Source of the DNA: Desulfobacillus sp041396245
GTDB lineage: Bacteria > Pseudomonadota > Gammaproteobacteria > Burkholderiales > Rhodocyclaceae
Direction of reading: 5' to 3'
Length of the DNA stretch: 64,000 bases
Assembly (NCBI GenBank): GCA_041396245.1
Contig: JAWKYW010000009.1
Coordinates: 1-64,000, forward strand
The notes under the pieces were generated by a model. It saw only the letters and a program-made list of their open reading frames with translations, ran no database searches and was not told the DNA's origin. This document shows positions 26,158 to 34,799 of this stretch, one piece after another. Made by a program: the position numbers and the translations under genes. The number at the start of each line of letters is the position of its first letter. The first letter of the stretch is position 1.

Positions 26158-27536
26158 CATTTGCGCGGCAGCGTGACGATCGCCGCCGTGCCGCCGCCTT
26201 CGCGCCCGGCGAGCGCCACCTCGCCGCCATGGGCGCGGGCGATGGCGCGGGCGATGGCCAGCCCCAGGCCGGTTCCGCCGGTGTGGCGCGCGCGCGAGGC
26301 CTCCAGTCGCACATAGGGTTCGAAGACGCGTTCGCGCTCCGTCGCCGGGATGCCGGCGCCGCGGTCCTCGATGCGGATCTCCACCGACGCGGCGTCGTCG
26401 GCGAGCGTCACGTCCACCTCGCCGCCGCCGTAGCGACGCGCGTTGTCGATGAGGTTGGCGAGGCAGCGGCGCAGCGCCTGCGGCCTGGCAGTGAGCGGTG
26501 CCGCCGTGCCGTGGAGGCTGACTTTCGCGCCGGCCGCCTCGGCATCCTCGGCGAGGCCCTCGAGCAGCGCCACCAGGTTGAGCTTCACCGCCTGTTCGGT
26601 GTCGGCGCCGGCGCGCAGGTAGTCGAGCGTGCCGCCCACCATCGCATCCATCTCCTCGATGTCGCGCTGCATGGCGGCGCGCGCAGCATTCTCGGGCAGC
26701 TGTTCCAGGCGCAGGCGCAGCCGCGTCAGCGGCAGGCGCAAGTCGTGCGAGACGCCGGCCAGCGCCTGGGCGCGCGTCTCCAGATAGGCCTTCAGCGCGC
26801 GCTGCATGGCATTGAAGGAGCGCGCCGCGCGCTGGACCTCCTGCGTGCCCTTTTCCTCCAGCGGTTCCTGATCGAGGTTGCGCGCCAGGCCGTCGGCGGC
26901 ATCCGCCAGCGACGCCAGCGGGCGCGTCAGGCGGCGCACCGCCCAGGCTGAAATCAGCGCCACCACCGCGGCCAGCAGCGCCAGCAGGCCGAACAGGCGC
27001 AGCGGCCAGTCCGGCGGCGGCTGCGGCAGCGCATGGCGGAAGGTCGCCACCGTGCCGTCGCCGAGCCGCGCCTGTGTCACCGCCAACAGCAGCAACGGGG
27101 CGTCGTGGCGCGCGCGCCGGTCCGGCCGCATCCTCTCGCCGCCGGAATGCCGCTCAGGCCGCGGTACGTGGCGGAACGACAGCACCTGCAGCGGCAGCGG
27201 CTGATCGAGTTCGCGCGCCACGCGTTGCAGGAAGGCCGACGCCTCGGCCCCCGGCTCCGCGCCGTTCGCCTGCCAGGGCTCGTCGAGCGTCAGCCGCGTC
27301 GGCGGCACGCTCAGCGCACGCACCAGGCGCGGCCGTTCCTCGGCGGGCGCCGCATCCAGCACGGTGATGATGCCGGCGATGCGCTGGGCGGCGTATTCGC
27401 GCCGCAGCCGGTCGCCGAAGCGCGAGCGGTCGTCGAGCAGCAGCCAGGCGCCGGCGAGCTGCGCCACGACGATGCCGGCCACCAGCGCCAGCACGATCTG
27501 GCCGAACAGGCTCTTCGGCAGCAGCCTCACGACCAT
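26157..27536 (-). CDS. two-component sensor histidine kinase (EnvZ/OmpR-type)
   Basis: This 459-residue membrane kinase has a first helix (FGQIVLALVAGIVVAQLAGA), a periplasmic domain to ~residue 175, and a second helix (LFGLLALLAAVVALISAWAV). HAMP follows, then the phosphorylated His in GVSHDLRLPLTRLR, the N box NLIDNARRYGG, and the G boxes EDRGAGIP and GGTGLGLAIAR. It phosphorylates the response regulator encoded just upstream on the same strand. The start codon is embedded in the end of a G-rich repeat. The divergent Spy-like gene suggests it senses envelope or metal stress (inference). Confidence 0.9.
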   Translation of the reverse strand: MVVRLLPKSLFGQIVLALVAGIVVAQLAGAWLLLDDRSRFGDRLRREYAAQRIAGIITVLDAAPAEERPRLVRALSVPPTRLTLDEPWQANGAEPGAEASAFLQRVARELDQPLPLQVLSFRHVPRPERHSGGERMRPDRRARHDAPLLLLAVTQARLGDGTVATFRHALPQPPPDWPLRLFGLLALLAAVVALISAWAVRRLTRPLASLADAADGLARNLDQEPLEEKGTQEVQRAARSFNAMQRALKAYLETRAQALAGVSHDLRLPLTRLRLRLEQLPENAARAAMQRDIEEMDAMVGGTLDYLRAGADTEQAVKLNLVALLEGLAEDAEAAGAKVSLHGTAAPLTARPQALRRCLANLIDNARRYGGGEVDVTLADDAASVEIRIEDRGAGIPATERERVFEPYVRLEASRARHTGGTGLGLAIARAIARAHGGEVALAGREGGGTAAIVTLPRK

Positions 27537-27603
27537 CCCCCCATGCCCCCTTCCCGTGGAAGGGGGTGACGGCTGTTCGCCGCTACACGGCTCCTTGTCG
27601 TTG
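27533..27603 (-). repeat. G-rich intercistronic repeat (copy A)
   Basis: Read on the minus strand it runs CAACGACAAGGAGCCG, then AGCGGCGAACA, CGTCACCCCCTTCC, a short hairpin turn and GGGAAGGGGGCATGGGGGG, ending on the start codon of the histidine kinase. It lies between the response regulator and kinase genes. Related copies are at 36215-36284 and 40014-40130. Confidence 0.8.
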
Positions 27604-27639
27604 ATTGCGCCATCCTTGGGGCGGCCCGGCGGAAGGCGC

Positions 27640-28359
27640 TCATGTGCGCCGCTCCACGTCCGCCGCCAGCATGTAGCCCTCGCTCCTCACTGTCTTGATG
27701 AGCTGGGGCTCGCGCGCGTCGTCGTCGAGGCGCCGGCGCAGGCGGTGCACCATGACGTCCACGCTGCGGTCGAAGGGGCCGGCCTCGCGTCCGGCCAGCA
27801 CGTCCATCAGCTGGTCCCGCGACAACACGCGGAAGGGATTCTCGGCGAAGGCGCGCAGCAGCTTGAACTCGCCGTTGGAGATCGGCACGACCACGCCGTC
27901 CGCGTCGACGAGGTGGCGCGCGCCGAGGTCCAGTGCCCAGCCGGCGAAGGCGAGTGCGCGGGCCGGCGCCTCCTGCACGGAGCGCTCGCCGGCGCGGCGC
28001 AGGATGCTTTTGATGCGCGCCAGCAGCTCGCGCGGGTTGAAGGGCTTCGGCAGGTAGTCGTCGGCGCCCATTTCCAGGCCGACGATGCGGTCGGTGTCCT
28101 CGCCGCGCGCGGTGAGCATCAGGATCGGCAGCGCAGCTGTGGTGGCGGCGGCGCGCAGCTCGCGGCACAGCGCCAGCCCGTCCTCGCCCGGCAGCATCAG
28201 GTCGAGGATCACCAGGTCCGGCGCGGTGGCGGCGATGCACTTCCGCATGGCGGCGCCGTCCTCGGCCGCATCGACGTCGTAGCCGTTGCCGCCGAGGTAG
28301 CCGCGCAGCAGCTCGCGCAGCTCGGGGTCGTCGTCGACGATGAGGATTCGCTTGTTCAT
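27640..28359 (-). CDS. OmpR-family response regulator
   Basis: This 239-residue regulator has a receiver domain (ILIVDDDPELRELL; phosphorylated Asp in DLVILDLMLPGEDG; conserved Lys in DYLPKPFNPREL) and a C-terminal winged helix (FKLLRAFAENPFRVLSRDQL, then VDVMVHRLRRRLDDD). It pairs with the kinase downstream. A TACACT -10-like box ends six bases before its ATG, so its transcript may be leaderless. A tandem 10-base direct repeat in its upstream region (28413-28432) is a likely binding site, shared with the divergent Spy-like gene. Confidence 0.92.
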   Translation of the reverse strand: MNKRILIVDDDPELRELLRGYLGGNGYDVDAAEDGAAMRKCIAATAPDLVILDLMLPGEDGLALCRELRAAATTAALPILMLTARGEDTDRIVGLEMGADDYLPKPFNPRELLARIKSILRRAGERSVQEAPARALAFAGWALDLGARHLVDADGVVVPISNGEFKLLRAFAENPFRVLSRDQLMDVLAGREAGPFDRSVDVMVHRLRRRLDDDAREPQLIKTVRSEGYMLAADVERRT

Positions 28360-28412
28360 GGCGCTAGTGTAGTGCGCCGCGGCCGCGGCGGCGCAATTGT
28401 GAGCGGCCTTCG

Positions 28413-28432
28413 ACAAAGCGTTACAAAGCGTT
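28413..28432. promoter_or_regulatory. tandem 10-bp direct repeat, candidate response-regulator box
   Basis: ACAAAGCGTT occurs twice head-to-tail without a gap, and a third degenerate unit (AACAAAAC) follows. OmpR/PhoB-family regulators bind direct repeats spaced one helical turn apart. It lies between the response regulator and the divergent Spy-like gene, so it could control both. Confidence 0.5.
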
Positions 28433-28515
28433 AACAAAACCGGCTGCGGATGAAAAACCCCGGTTACACCCGGCGGGTTTAATGGCAACCGTACCTCAAC
28501 CACACGGAGATCCAC

Positions 28516-29034
28516 ATGAACGCGAACACCCGCAGCAAGCTCACCACCGCCCTCGTTGCCGCCGGCCTGGCCCTTTCCGCCACGCTCGCCGTCGTGCCTG
28601 TCGCCTCGGCCGCCCCCGGCCCTGGCATGCGCGAAATGACCCCGGAGATGCAGGAACGCATGCAATCCCGCATGCAGGCCCGCCTCGACAGGATGGCCAA
28701 CCGCCTGGAGATCAAGGCCTCGCAGCAGGACGCCTGGCAGGCCTACGCCAAGGTGCACAAGGACATGTTCGACGCCCGCCCGACGCCGCCGGAAAAGGAC
28801 GCCGACGCCGCCACGCTGGCGCGCCATCGCGCCGACACGGCCGCGAAGATGGCGACGAAGCTCGCCACCCTCGCCGACGCCACGGCAAAGCTGCAAAGCG
28901 CGCTGACGCCCGAGCAGGCCAAGACCCTCGCCGACATGACGCGCCGTCCGATGGGCGGCCGCCACGGCAAGCGCGGCGGCTTCGGCGGTCATGGCGACCA
29001 AGGCCACCGCGGCATGATGGGCAGCATGCGCTAA
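28516..29034 (+). CDS. Spy/CpxP-like periplasmic protein (LTxxQ-type)
   Basis: This 172-residue protein has a signal peptide ending VASAAPG and a helical body rich in Met, Arg and Gln. It carries the LTPEQAKTLADM variant of the LTxxQ motif that marks Spy/CpxP chaperones and metal-stress proteins. The tail is Gly/His-rich (GGRHGKRGGFGGHGDQGHRG), which could bind metal ions. It is divergent from an OmpR-type two-component system, as cpxP is from cpxRA, and is followed by a cytochrome b561 gene. A feedback or metal-buffer role is inference. Confidence 0.8.
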   Translation: MNANTRSKLTTALVAAGLALSATLAVVPVASAAPGPGMREMTPEMQERMQSRMQARLDRMANRLEIKASQQDAWQAYAKVHKDMFDARPTPPEKDADAATLARHRADTAAKMATKLATLADATAKLQSALTPEQAKTLADMTRRPMGGRHGKRGGFGGHGDQGHRGMMGSMR

Positions 29035-29038
29035 CGAC

Positions 29039-29070
29039 TACCCCCTCTCCCGCCAGCGGGAGAGGGGGTA
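29039..29070 (+). repeat. perfect 15-bp hairpin between spy-like and cytochrome b561 genes
   Basis: TACCCCCTCTCCCGC is followed by its exact complement after two bases. It has no T-run, so it is more likely an RNA-stabilising or attenuating hairpin, or a dispersed repeat, than a simple terminator. Confidence 0.6.
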
Positions 29071-29092
29071 AAACCTTAAGGGAGAAACAGCA

Positions 29093-29647
29093 ATGAACCT
29101 GCAGGACACTCCGGCGCGCTATGGCGCCGTTTCCGTTTTCAACCACTGGCTCGGCGCCGGCCTGATCGTCGCCCTGCTCGCCATCGGCCTCTACTTCGAG
29201 GACATGCCGCGCGGCGAGGAGAAACTCACCTGGCTGCGCCTGCACATTTCCATCGGCGTGCTGGCGCTGCTGCCGCTCGCCTTCCGTGTTTTCTGGCGTG
29301 CGCGTTCGGTCACGCCCGCGCCGCTGCCGCAGCCGCCGGCCCTGCAGAAGCTCGCCCGCGTGCTGCACGTCGCCCTGCTGGCGGCGATCGCCGTGCTGCT
29401 CGTCAGCGGCCCGCTCGCCGTGTGGAGCGGCGGCCGTGCCATCGACGTCTTCGGCTGGTTCGCCCTCCCCAGCCCGATGGGCGAGATGCCGGCGCTGCAC
29501 ACGGCGCTGGAAACCGCCCATGGCCTCGCCGCCAAGGTGCTGCTCTTCTCCGTCGCCGCCCACGTACTGGCCGCGCTCAAGCACACCCTCATCGACCGCG
29601 ACGGCACGCTGTGGCGGATCTTCGGCCGCGCCCCGGCGCTGCGGTAG
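29093..29647 (+). CDS. cytochrome b561 family protein
   Basis: This 184-residue membrane protein has four predicted helices, with conserved histidines in VFNHWLGAGLIVALLAIGLY, in WLRLHISIGVLALLPL, and in the two later helices (ARVLHVALL; KVLLFSVAAHVLAALKH). The family binds two b haems and passes electrons across or within the inner membrane, for example as a superoxide:quinone oxidoreductase. It follows the Spy-like gene and is probably in the same unit. It may protect against oxidative or metal stress. Confidence 0.85.
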   Translation: MNLQDTPARYGAVSVFNHWLGAGLIVALLAIGLYFEDMPRGEEKLTWLRLHISIGVLALLPLAFRVFWRARSVTPAPLPQPPALQKLARVLHVALLAAIAVLLVSGPLAVWSGGRAIDVFGWFALPSPMGEMPALHTALETAHGLAAKVLLFSVAAHVLAALKHTLIDRDGTLWRIFGRAPALR

Positions 29648-29685
29648 CACCTGTTCTCAATCGTCCTGACGCGAAAACCCGCGGG

Positions 29686-30837
29686 TCAGCTTTGCCCCTG
29701 GCCGCGGCGCGGCCAGGAGACCGCCATCCGGATCAGTTCGGCCTGACGGTGCGCGCCGCACTTGTCGAGAATGGCGCGCAGCTGGCTGCGCACGGTGTTG
29801 ATGCTGACGCCCAGATGCCGCGCCGCCTCGGGTAGCCCCGAGTGGGCGAGCAGGGCCTCGAGGAGGCGGCCTTCCGCCGGAGTCAGCCCGTGCAGGGCGG
29901 CGAAGTCCTTCAGGTTCACGTCCTGCATGGCCGGATCGTGGATCAGCAGGGCCTTGCTCGGCCGGCGCGCATCGGGCGGCGATTCGCCGGTCTCGGGCAG
30001 GTCGACCGGCATGAGCCAGAGGGCGGGCCTGCCGGCGGTCCGCGGAACCTGCAGCGCGGCTGCTGGCGCTCCCTTTTGCGTCAGCAGCCTGTCGAGCCGG
30101 GTTTGCAGCCGGGGGGTAGCGGCTACCAGACGGCCCTCCTTCAGCCGCAGGCCGTCGCCGGCACAGAGGCGCTGCGCCGGTCGGTTGGCGAAGACGACGC
30201 GACCCTGTCCGTCGATCAATGCCAGCGCCGGAAAAATCGCGTCGGCGGTGGCGCGCGCGAGGTGCAGTCCCTGCTCCAGTTCGGCCAGCCGGAAGCCGAT
30301 GCGCGTCGCTTCCCGCAGGTGCGGCAGAAGGGCGTCCAGCACGGCCTTGTCGGCGGCCCCGAAACGGAGCGCGGCGTGGCAACGGTAGACGGCGACATGC
30401 ACGCGCGGGATGCCCGCTTCGCTGCCGTCGTGCAGCACGCCGGCGCAGACGTCGCGGATGTCCTGGGGCGACAGGAACTCGCGATAGAAGGGGGAATCGA
30501 GGAAGGGCCCGTCCGCGAGAAGGTCCCCGCCGGTGACGACGCGCCCGGGCACCCAGACCTTCAGGGCATGGCCCCGCTGCATCCAGACGTCGAGGGCGTG
30601 GTAGTGCGCGGCATAGCGTTGCGTGGCGTCCGGGTCGACCTGCCAGGCCACCCACAGGCCGCGCTGCTCGGGCGTGGCCTGGTGCGAAAAAATCAGTCCG
30701 CGCGAGGCGCCGAGCAGGCCGGCAACGGCCTGCAACGCCTCCGGCCAGCGGGAGGGGTCGCTCGCCGCGGCATAGATGGACGGCAGGATGTCCGCCGCGC
30801 GCTCGGCGACCGCGCCGCCGGCCTTGACTTTCGCCAT
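29686..30837 (-). CDS. LuxR-type transcriptional regulator with long sensor domain
   Basis: This 383-residue protein has a C-terminal LuxR helix-turn-helix (LTPAEGRLLEALLAHSGLPE, then AARHLGVSINTVRSQLRAIL). The long N-terminal part has a PAS-like segment (FPALALIDGQGRVVFANRPA). No autoinducer-binding signature or receiver domain is evident, so it is probably a stand-alone regulator sensing a small molecule. The start is set at MAKVKAGG, after GGGGAGAAC. No obvious target operon is adjacent. Confidence 0.82.
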   Translation of the reverse strand: MAKVKAGGAVAERAADILPSIYAAASDPSRWPEALQAVAGLLGASRGLIFSHQATPEQRGLWVAWQVDPDATQRYAAHYHALDVWMQRGHALKVWVPGRVVTGGDLLADGPFLDSPFYREFLSPQDIRDVCAGVLHDGSEAGIPRVHVAVYRCHAALRFGAADKAVLDALLPHLREATRIGFRLAELEQGLHLARATADAIFPALALIDGQGRVVFANRPAQRLCAGDGLRLKEGRLVAATPRLQTRLDRLLTQKGAPAAALQVPRTAGRPALWLMPVDLPETGESPPDARRPSKALLIHDPAMQDVNLKDFAALHGLTPAEGRLLEALLAHSGLPEAARHLGVSINTVRSQLRAILDKCGAHRQAELIRMAVSWPRRGQGQS

Positions 30838-30917
30838 GTTCTCCCCGGAAACGCCCGGCGGCCGACGGGGCCGGCCCGCCAGGACAGACGGAACTTTAGG
30901 TGGTGCGAACGCCCGGG

Positions 30918-31166
30918 TCAATCCGCGCGGGGAAGATGGCTTCGAATGGTGTTGAGGAAGAGGTCGCGGGTGGGGCTGGGGTTGTCTGCGGCCGCCGCCT
31001 GCTGCAGGGCCAGAACGTCGGCGGCAAGCCGGCCGGCGTCGCCCTGTCGGGCCAGGGCGAGGGCCACGATCGCCAGAGCCTGCTCCGAAGCGCGGCGCAG
31101 GTCCGTCATTGCGCTGCGAAAAAATTCGGATTCGCGCAGCCGCTTGTCGAAGTCCTCAGGACCCAT
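30918..31166 (-). CDS. small hypothetical helical protein
   Basis: This 82-residue protein (MGPEDFDKRLRESEFF...) is almost entirely helix-forming, without membrane segments or cysteines. The ATG follows GGAAAGGAGGGGGCG, a strong ribosome binding site, which supports that it is real. It lies between mscL and the LuxR gene on the same strand. I do not recognise the family. Confidence 0.55.
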   Translation of the reverse strand: MGPEDFDKRLRESEFFRSAMTDLRRASEQALAIVALALARQGDAGRLAADVLALQQAAAADNPSPTRDLFLNTIRSHLPRAD

Positions 31167-31228
31167 CGCCCCCTCCTTTCCGGAAGGGTCGATTGTAGCC
31201 GAAAAAGCCGAAAGGGTTACGTCCTGCT

Positions 31229-31669
31229 TTATTGCAGTTGCGAGGTGCACTGCGGGCAGCGCGTCGCCTTGAGCGGGATGGCCGTCAGGCAATACGGGCA
31301 CTCTCGGGTGGTCGGCTCGGGCGGCGGCGCCTCGGCGCGCTTGAGCCGGTTCATTACCTTGACGGCCATGAAGATGGCGAAGGCGATGATGAGGAAATCC
31401 ACCAGGCTGTTGATGAAGGCGCCGTATTTGACGAGGGGCGCGCCCGCTTTCTCCGCCGCTTCCAGCGTCTCGAAGGTTTTGTCGCCGAGGTTCAGATAGA
31501 GGTGCTTGAAATCGACGCCGCCGAGCAGGCGCCCGATCAGGGGCATCACCACATCCTTGACGAAGGAATCGACGATCTTGCCGAAGGCGCCGCCGATGAT
31601 GACGCCGACCGCCAGGTCGACGACATTGCCTTTCATGGCGAACTCCTTGAACTCGCTGACGATGCTCAT
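31229..31669 (-). CDS. mscL: large-conductance mechanosensitive channel MscL with C-terminal zinc ribbon
   Basis: This 146-residue channel begins MSIVSEFKEFAMKGNVVDLA, with the pore helix VGVIIGGAFGKIVDSFVKD and second helix FLIIAFAIFMAVKVM. It opens under membrane tension to release solutes during osmotic downshock. Unlike E. coli MscL, whose tail forms a helical bundle, the tail here ends with a C-x2-C-x10-C-x2-C zinc ribbon (ECPYCL...RCPQCTSQLQ). The tail may assemble the cytoplasmic side or sense metal or redox state; this is unproven. Confidence 0.93.
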   Translation of the reverse strand: MSIVSEFKEFAMKGNVVDLAVGVIIGGAFGKIVDSFVKDVVMPLIGRLLGGVDFKHLYLNLGDKTFETLEAAEKAGAPLVKYGAFINSLVDFLIIAFAIFMAVKVMNRLKRAEAPPPEPTTRECPYCLTAIPLKATRCPQCTSQLQ

Positions 31670-31807
31670 GTGAACTCCCTTTCCGTGCGGTGGATGAACA
31701 GCGCAAGTTTCACGGGAATCGGGCATTTGCGCAATATGCGCCGTCAATAGTGGCCCGCCCCGTTCTCTGCTACCCTTGCAGGGTCGGGTTTGCCGGAGGG
31801 AAGATTC

Positions 31808-33995
31808 ATGAAAGCCGTCAAGATCATCGCCTTTGTCCTGGGGGGGCTGGTCGCCCTGCTGGCGGCCGTCGCCGCGTTCATCGTCGCCACCTTCGACGCC
31901 AACAAGTGGAAGGGCGAGATCGCCCAGCTGGTGCAGAAGGAAAAGAACCGCAGCCTGAAGATCGAGGGCGACCTGTCCTTGTCGCTGTTTCCCGCCATCG
32001 CCGTTGAACTGGGCCGGGCGACGCTTTCGGAGCACAAGAGCGAGCAGGTCTTCGCTTCGGTCGGCAGTGCGCGCATTTCCCTCCAGCTGATGCCGCTGCT
32101 GTCGAAGCAGGCGGTGGTGGACACCATCGCGCTCGACGGCGTCAAGGCCCGGCTGGTGCGCTTCAAGGACGGCCGCCTGAACATCGACGACCTGCTGGCA
32201 AAGGACGAGAAGGCGCCGCCGGCCCGCTTCGACATCGCCGGGGTGAAGTTCGCCAACGGCGAACTGGCCTGGCGCGACGAAAAGGCCGGCCAGGAACTGG
32301 TTCTCTCGGCCCTGAACCTGACAACCGGGCGGCTGGCCAACGCGGCGGCGGACAAGTTCGAGCTGTCGGCAACCCTGGTGGGAACCAAGCCTCACCTGGC
32401 GGCGGCGCTGAAGGCCTCCGGCGAGTATCGCTACGACCTCGACCGGAAAAGCTACGGCGGTACCGGGCTCGATGTGCGCCTGACGGGCGACGTGGCGGAC
32501 ATGAAGTCGCTGGATCTGACGCTGGCCGCGGCCGCCCTGCAGCTGGCCGGCGCAAACGAAGTCACCGTGGACCGGCTGTTGCTGACGGCCAGGGGCAAAG
32601 CGGCGGGCGACGCCTTCGAGGCGCGCGTCGAGGCCCCGAAGCTGGCCCTGACGGCGGAAAAGGCCAGCGGCGCCGCGGTCAATGCCACGCTCAAGCTGAC
32701 GGGCGCCGGACGCGCAGTCGACGCGAAGATCGCGCTGTCCGGCGTCGAGGGCAAAAGTCAGTCGCTGCAGGCCGGCAAGCTGACGCTGGACCTGGATGCG
32801 CGTCAGGGCGAGACGACGGTCACGGGCAGCCTGGCTTCCGCTTTGGCCGCCAACCTGGACAAGCAGACCGTCGAGTTGCCGGCCTTCAAGGGGGAGCTCG
32901 ACGTGGCCAACCCGCAGTTGCCGATGAAGCGCGTCAAGCTGCCGCTGAGCGGAGCCCTCCGCGCCGACATCGACAACCAGACGGCGGCGCTGCAGGCCAG
33001 CACGCAGTTCGACGAGAGCCGGATCGCCGCCCGGGCGAATGTCTCGCGCTTCAGCCCGCTGGCGCTGGTCTTCGACCTCGACATCGACAAGCTCAACGTG
33101 GATAAATACCTGCCGCCGAAGACGGCCGCCACGGGGGAAAAGACGGCGGAGCAGCCGCTCGATTTTTCCGCGATCAAGGGGCTGAACGCCAGCGGCACGG
33201 TCAAGATCGGCCAGCTGCAGGTGTCGAACGTCAAGGCCGCCAACGTACGCCTGGAGATCCGGGCCGCCAAGGGCAGGCTCGACATCGCGCCGCTTTCGGC
33301 CAACCTCTACGACGGCAGCCTGGCCGGCGCCCTGTCGGTCAACGCCAACAACAACCAGGTGGCGCTGAAGCAGGCGCTCACCAACGTCAATATCAACCCG
33401 CTCATGAAGGATGCCCTCGACAAGGACATGCTGGAGGGGCGCGGCAACGTCGCGGTGGATGTCGCGACCGCCGGCACCACCGTCTCCGCGCTGAAGAAGG
33501 GCCTTGGCGGCACGGCCAGCCTGAACCTGCGCGACGGCGCCATCAAGGGCATCAACCTGGCCAAGACCTTCCGCGAAACCAAGGCCATCTTCACGACGCG
33601 GAAAGACGCCGTGCAGCAGGCCCGGCAGACCGAAAAGACGGACTTCTCCGAGCTGACCGGCACGTTTCGCATCGCCAACGGCGTGGCGCGCAACGACGAC
33701 CTCAGCATGAAATCGCCCTTCATCCGCCTGGCCGGGGCGGGCGACATCAATATCGGCGAGGACCGCATGGACTATGTGGCCAAGGCCAGCTTGGTGAACA
33801 CCTCGGGCGGCCAGGGCGGCAAGGAGCTCGACCACCTGAAGGGGCTCACCGTGCCGGTGCGGGTAAGCGGCCCCTTCGACAAGCTGTCCTACAACATCGC
33901 GTTCGGCGGTCTGGTGGCGGAGGCGGCCAAGGCCAAGGTCGAGGAGAAAAAGGAAGAAGTGAAGAAAAAGGCGGAGGAAAAGGTCAAGGACAAGC

Positions 33996-34018
<23 letters not shown>
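31808..34018 (+). CDS. AsmA family envelope protein
   Basis: This 736-residue protein has one N-terminal membrane helix (IIAFVLGGLVALLAAVAAFI), then a long periplasmic body. It has the AsmA N-terminal domain (LKIEGDLSLSLFPAIAVELG) and a C-terminal AsmA_2 region (DGSLAGALSVNANNNQVALK; GRGNVAVDVATAG). The family belongs to the bridge-like lipid-transfer group and affects outer-membrane phospholipid supply. The extreme C-terminus is Lys/Glu-rich. Its start follows GGAGGGAAG. The 3' end overlaps the convergent sirtuin gene by 23 bases. Confidence 0.88.
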
Positions 34019-34748
<730 letters not shown>

Positions 34749-34781
34749 GTGCCGCCTCGCAACAATCCCGCAAGTGGCGCA

Positions 34782-34790
34782 TGCTAACAT
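34782..34790 (+). promoter_or_regulatory. extended -10 element just before uppP
   Basis: TGCTAACAT has the extended -10 TG plus a TAnnAT-like hexamer and ends nine bases before the uppP ATG. A transcript from here would be leaderless or nearly so. No -35 box is evident. Confidence 0.35.
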
Positions 34791-34799
34791 CCCGGCCCT

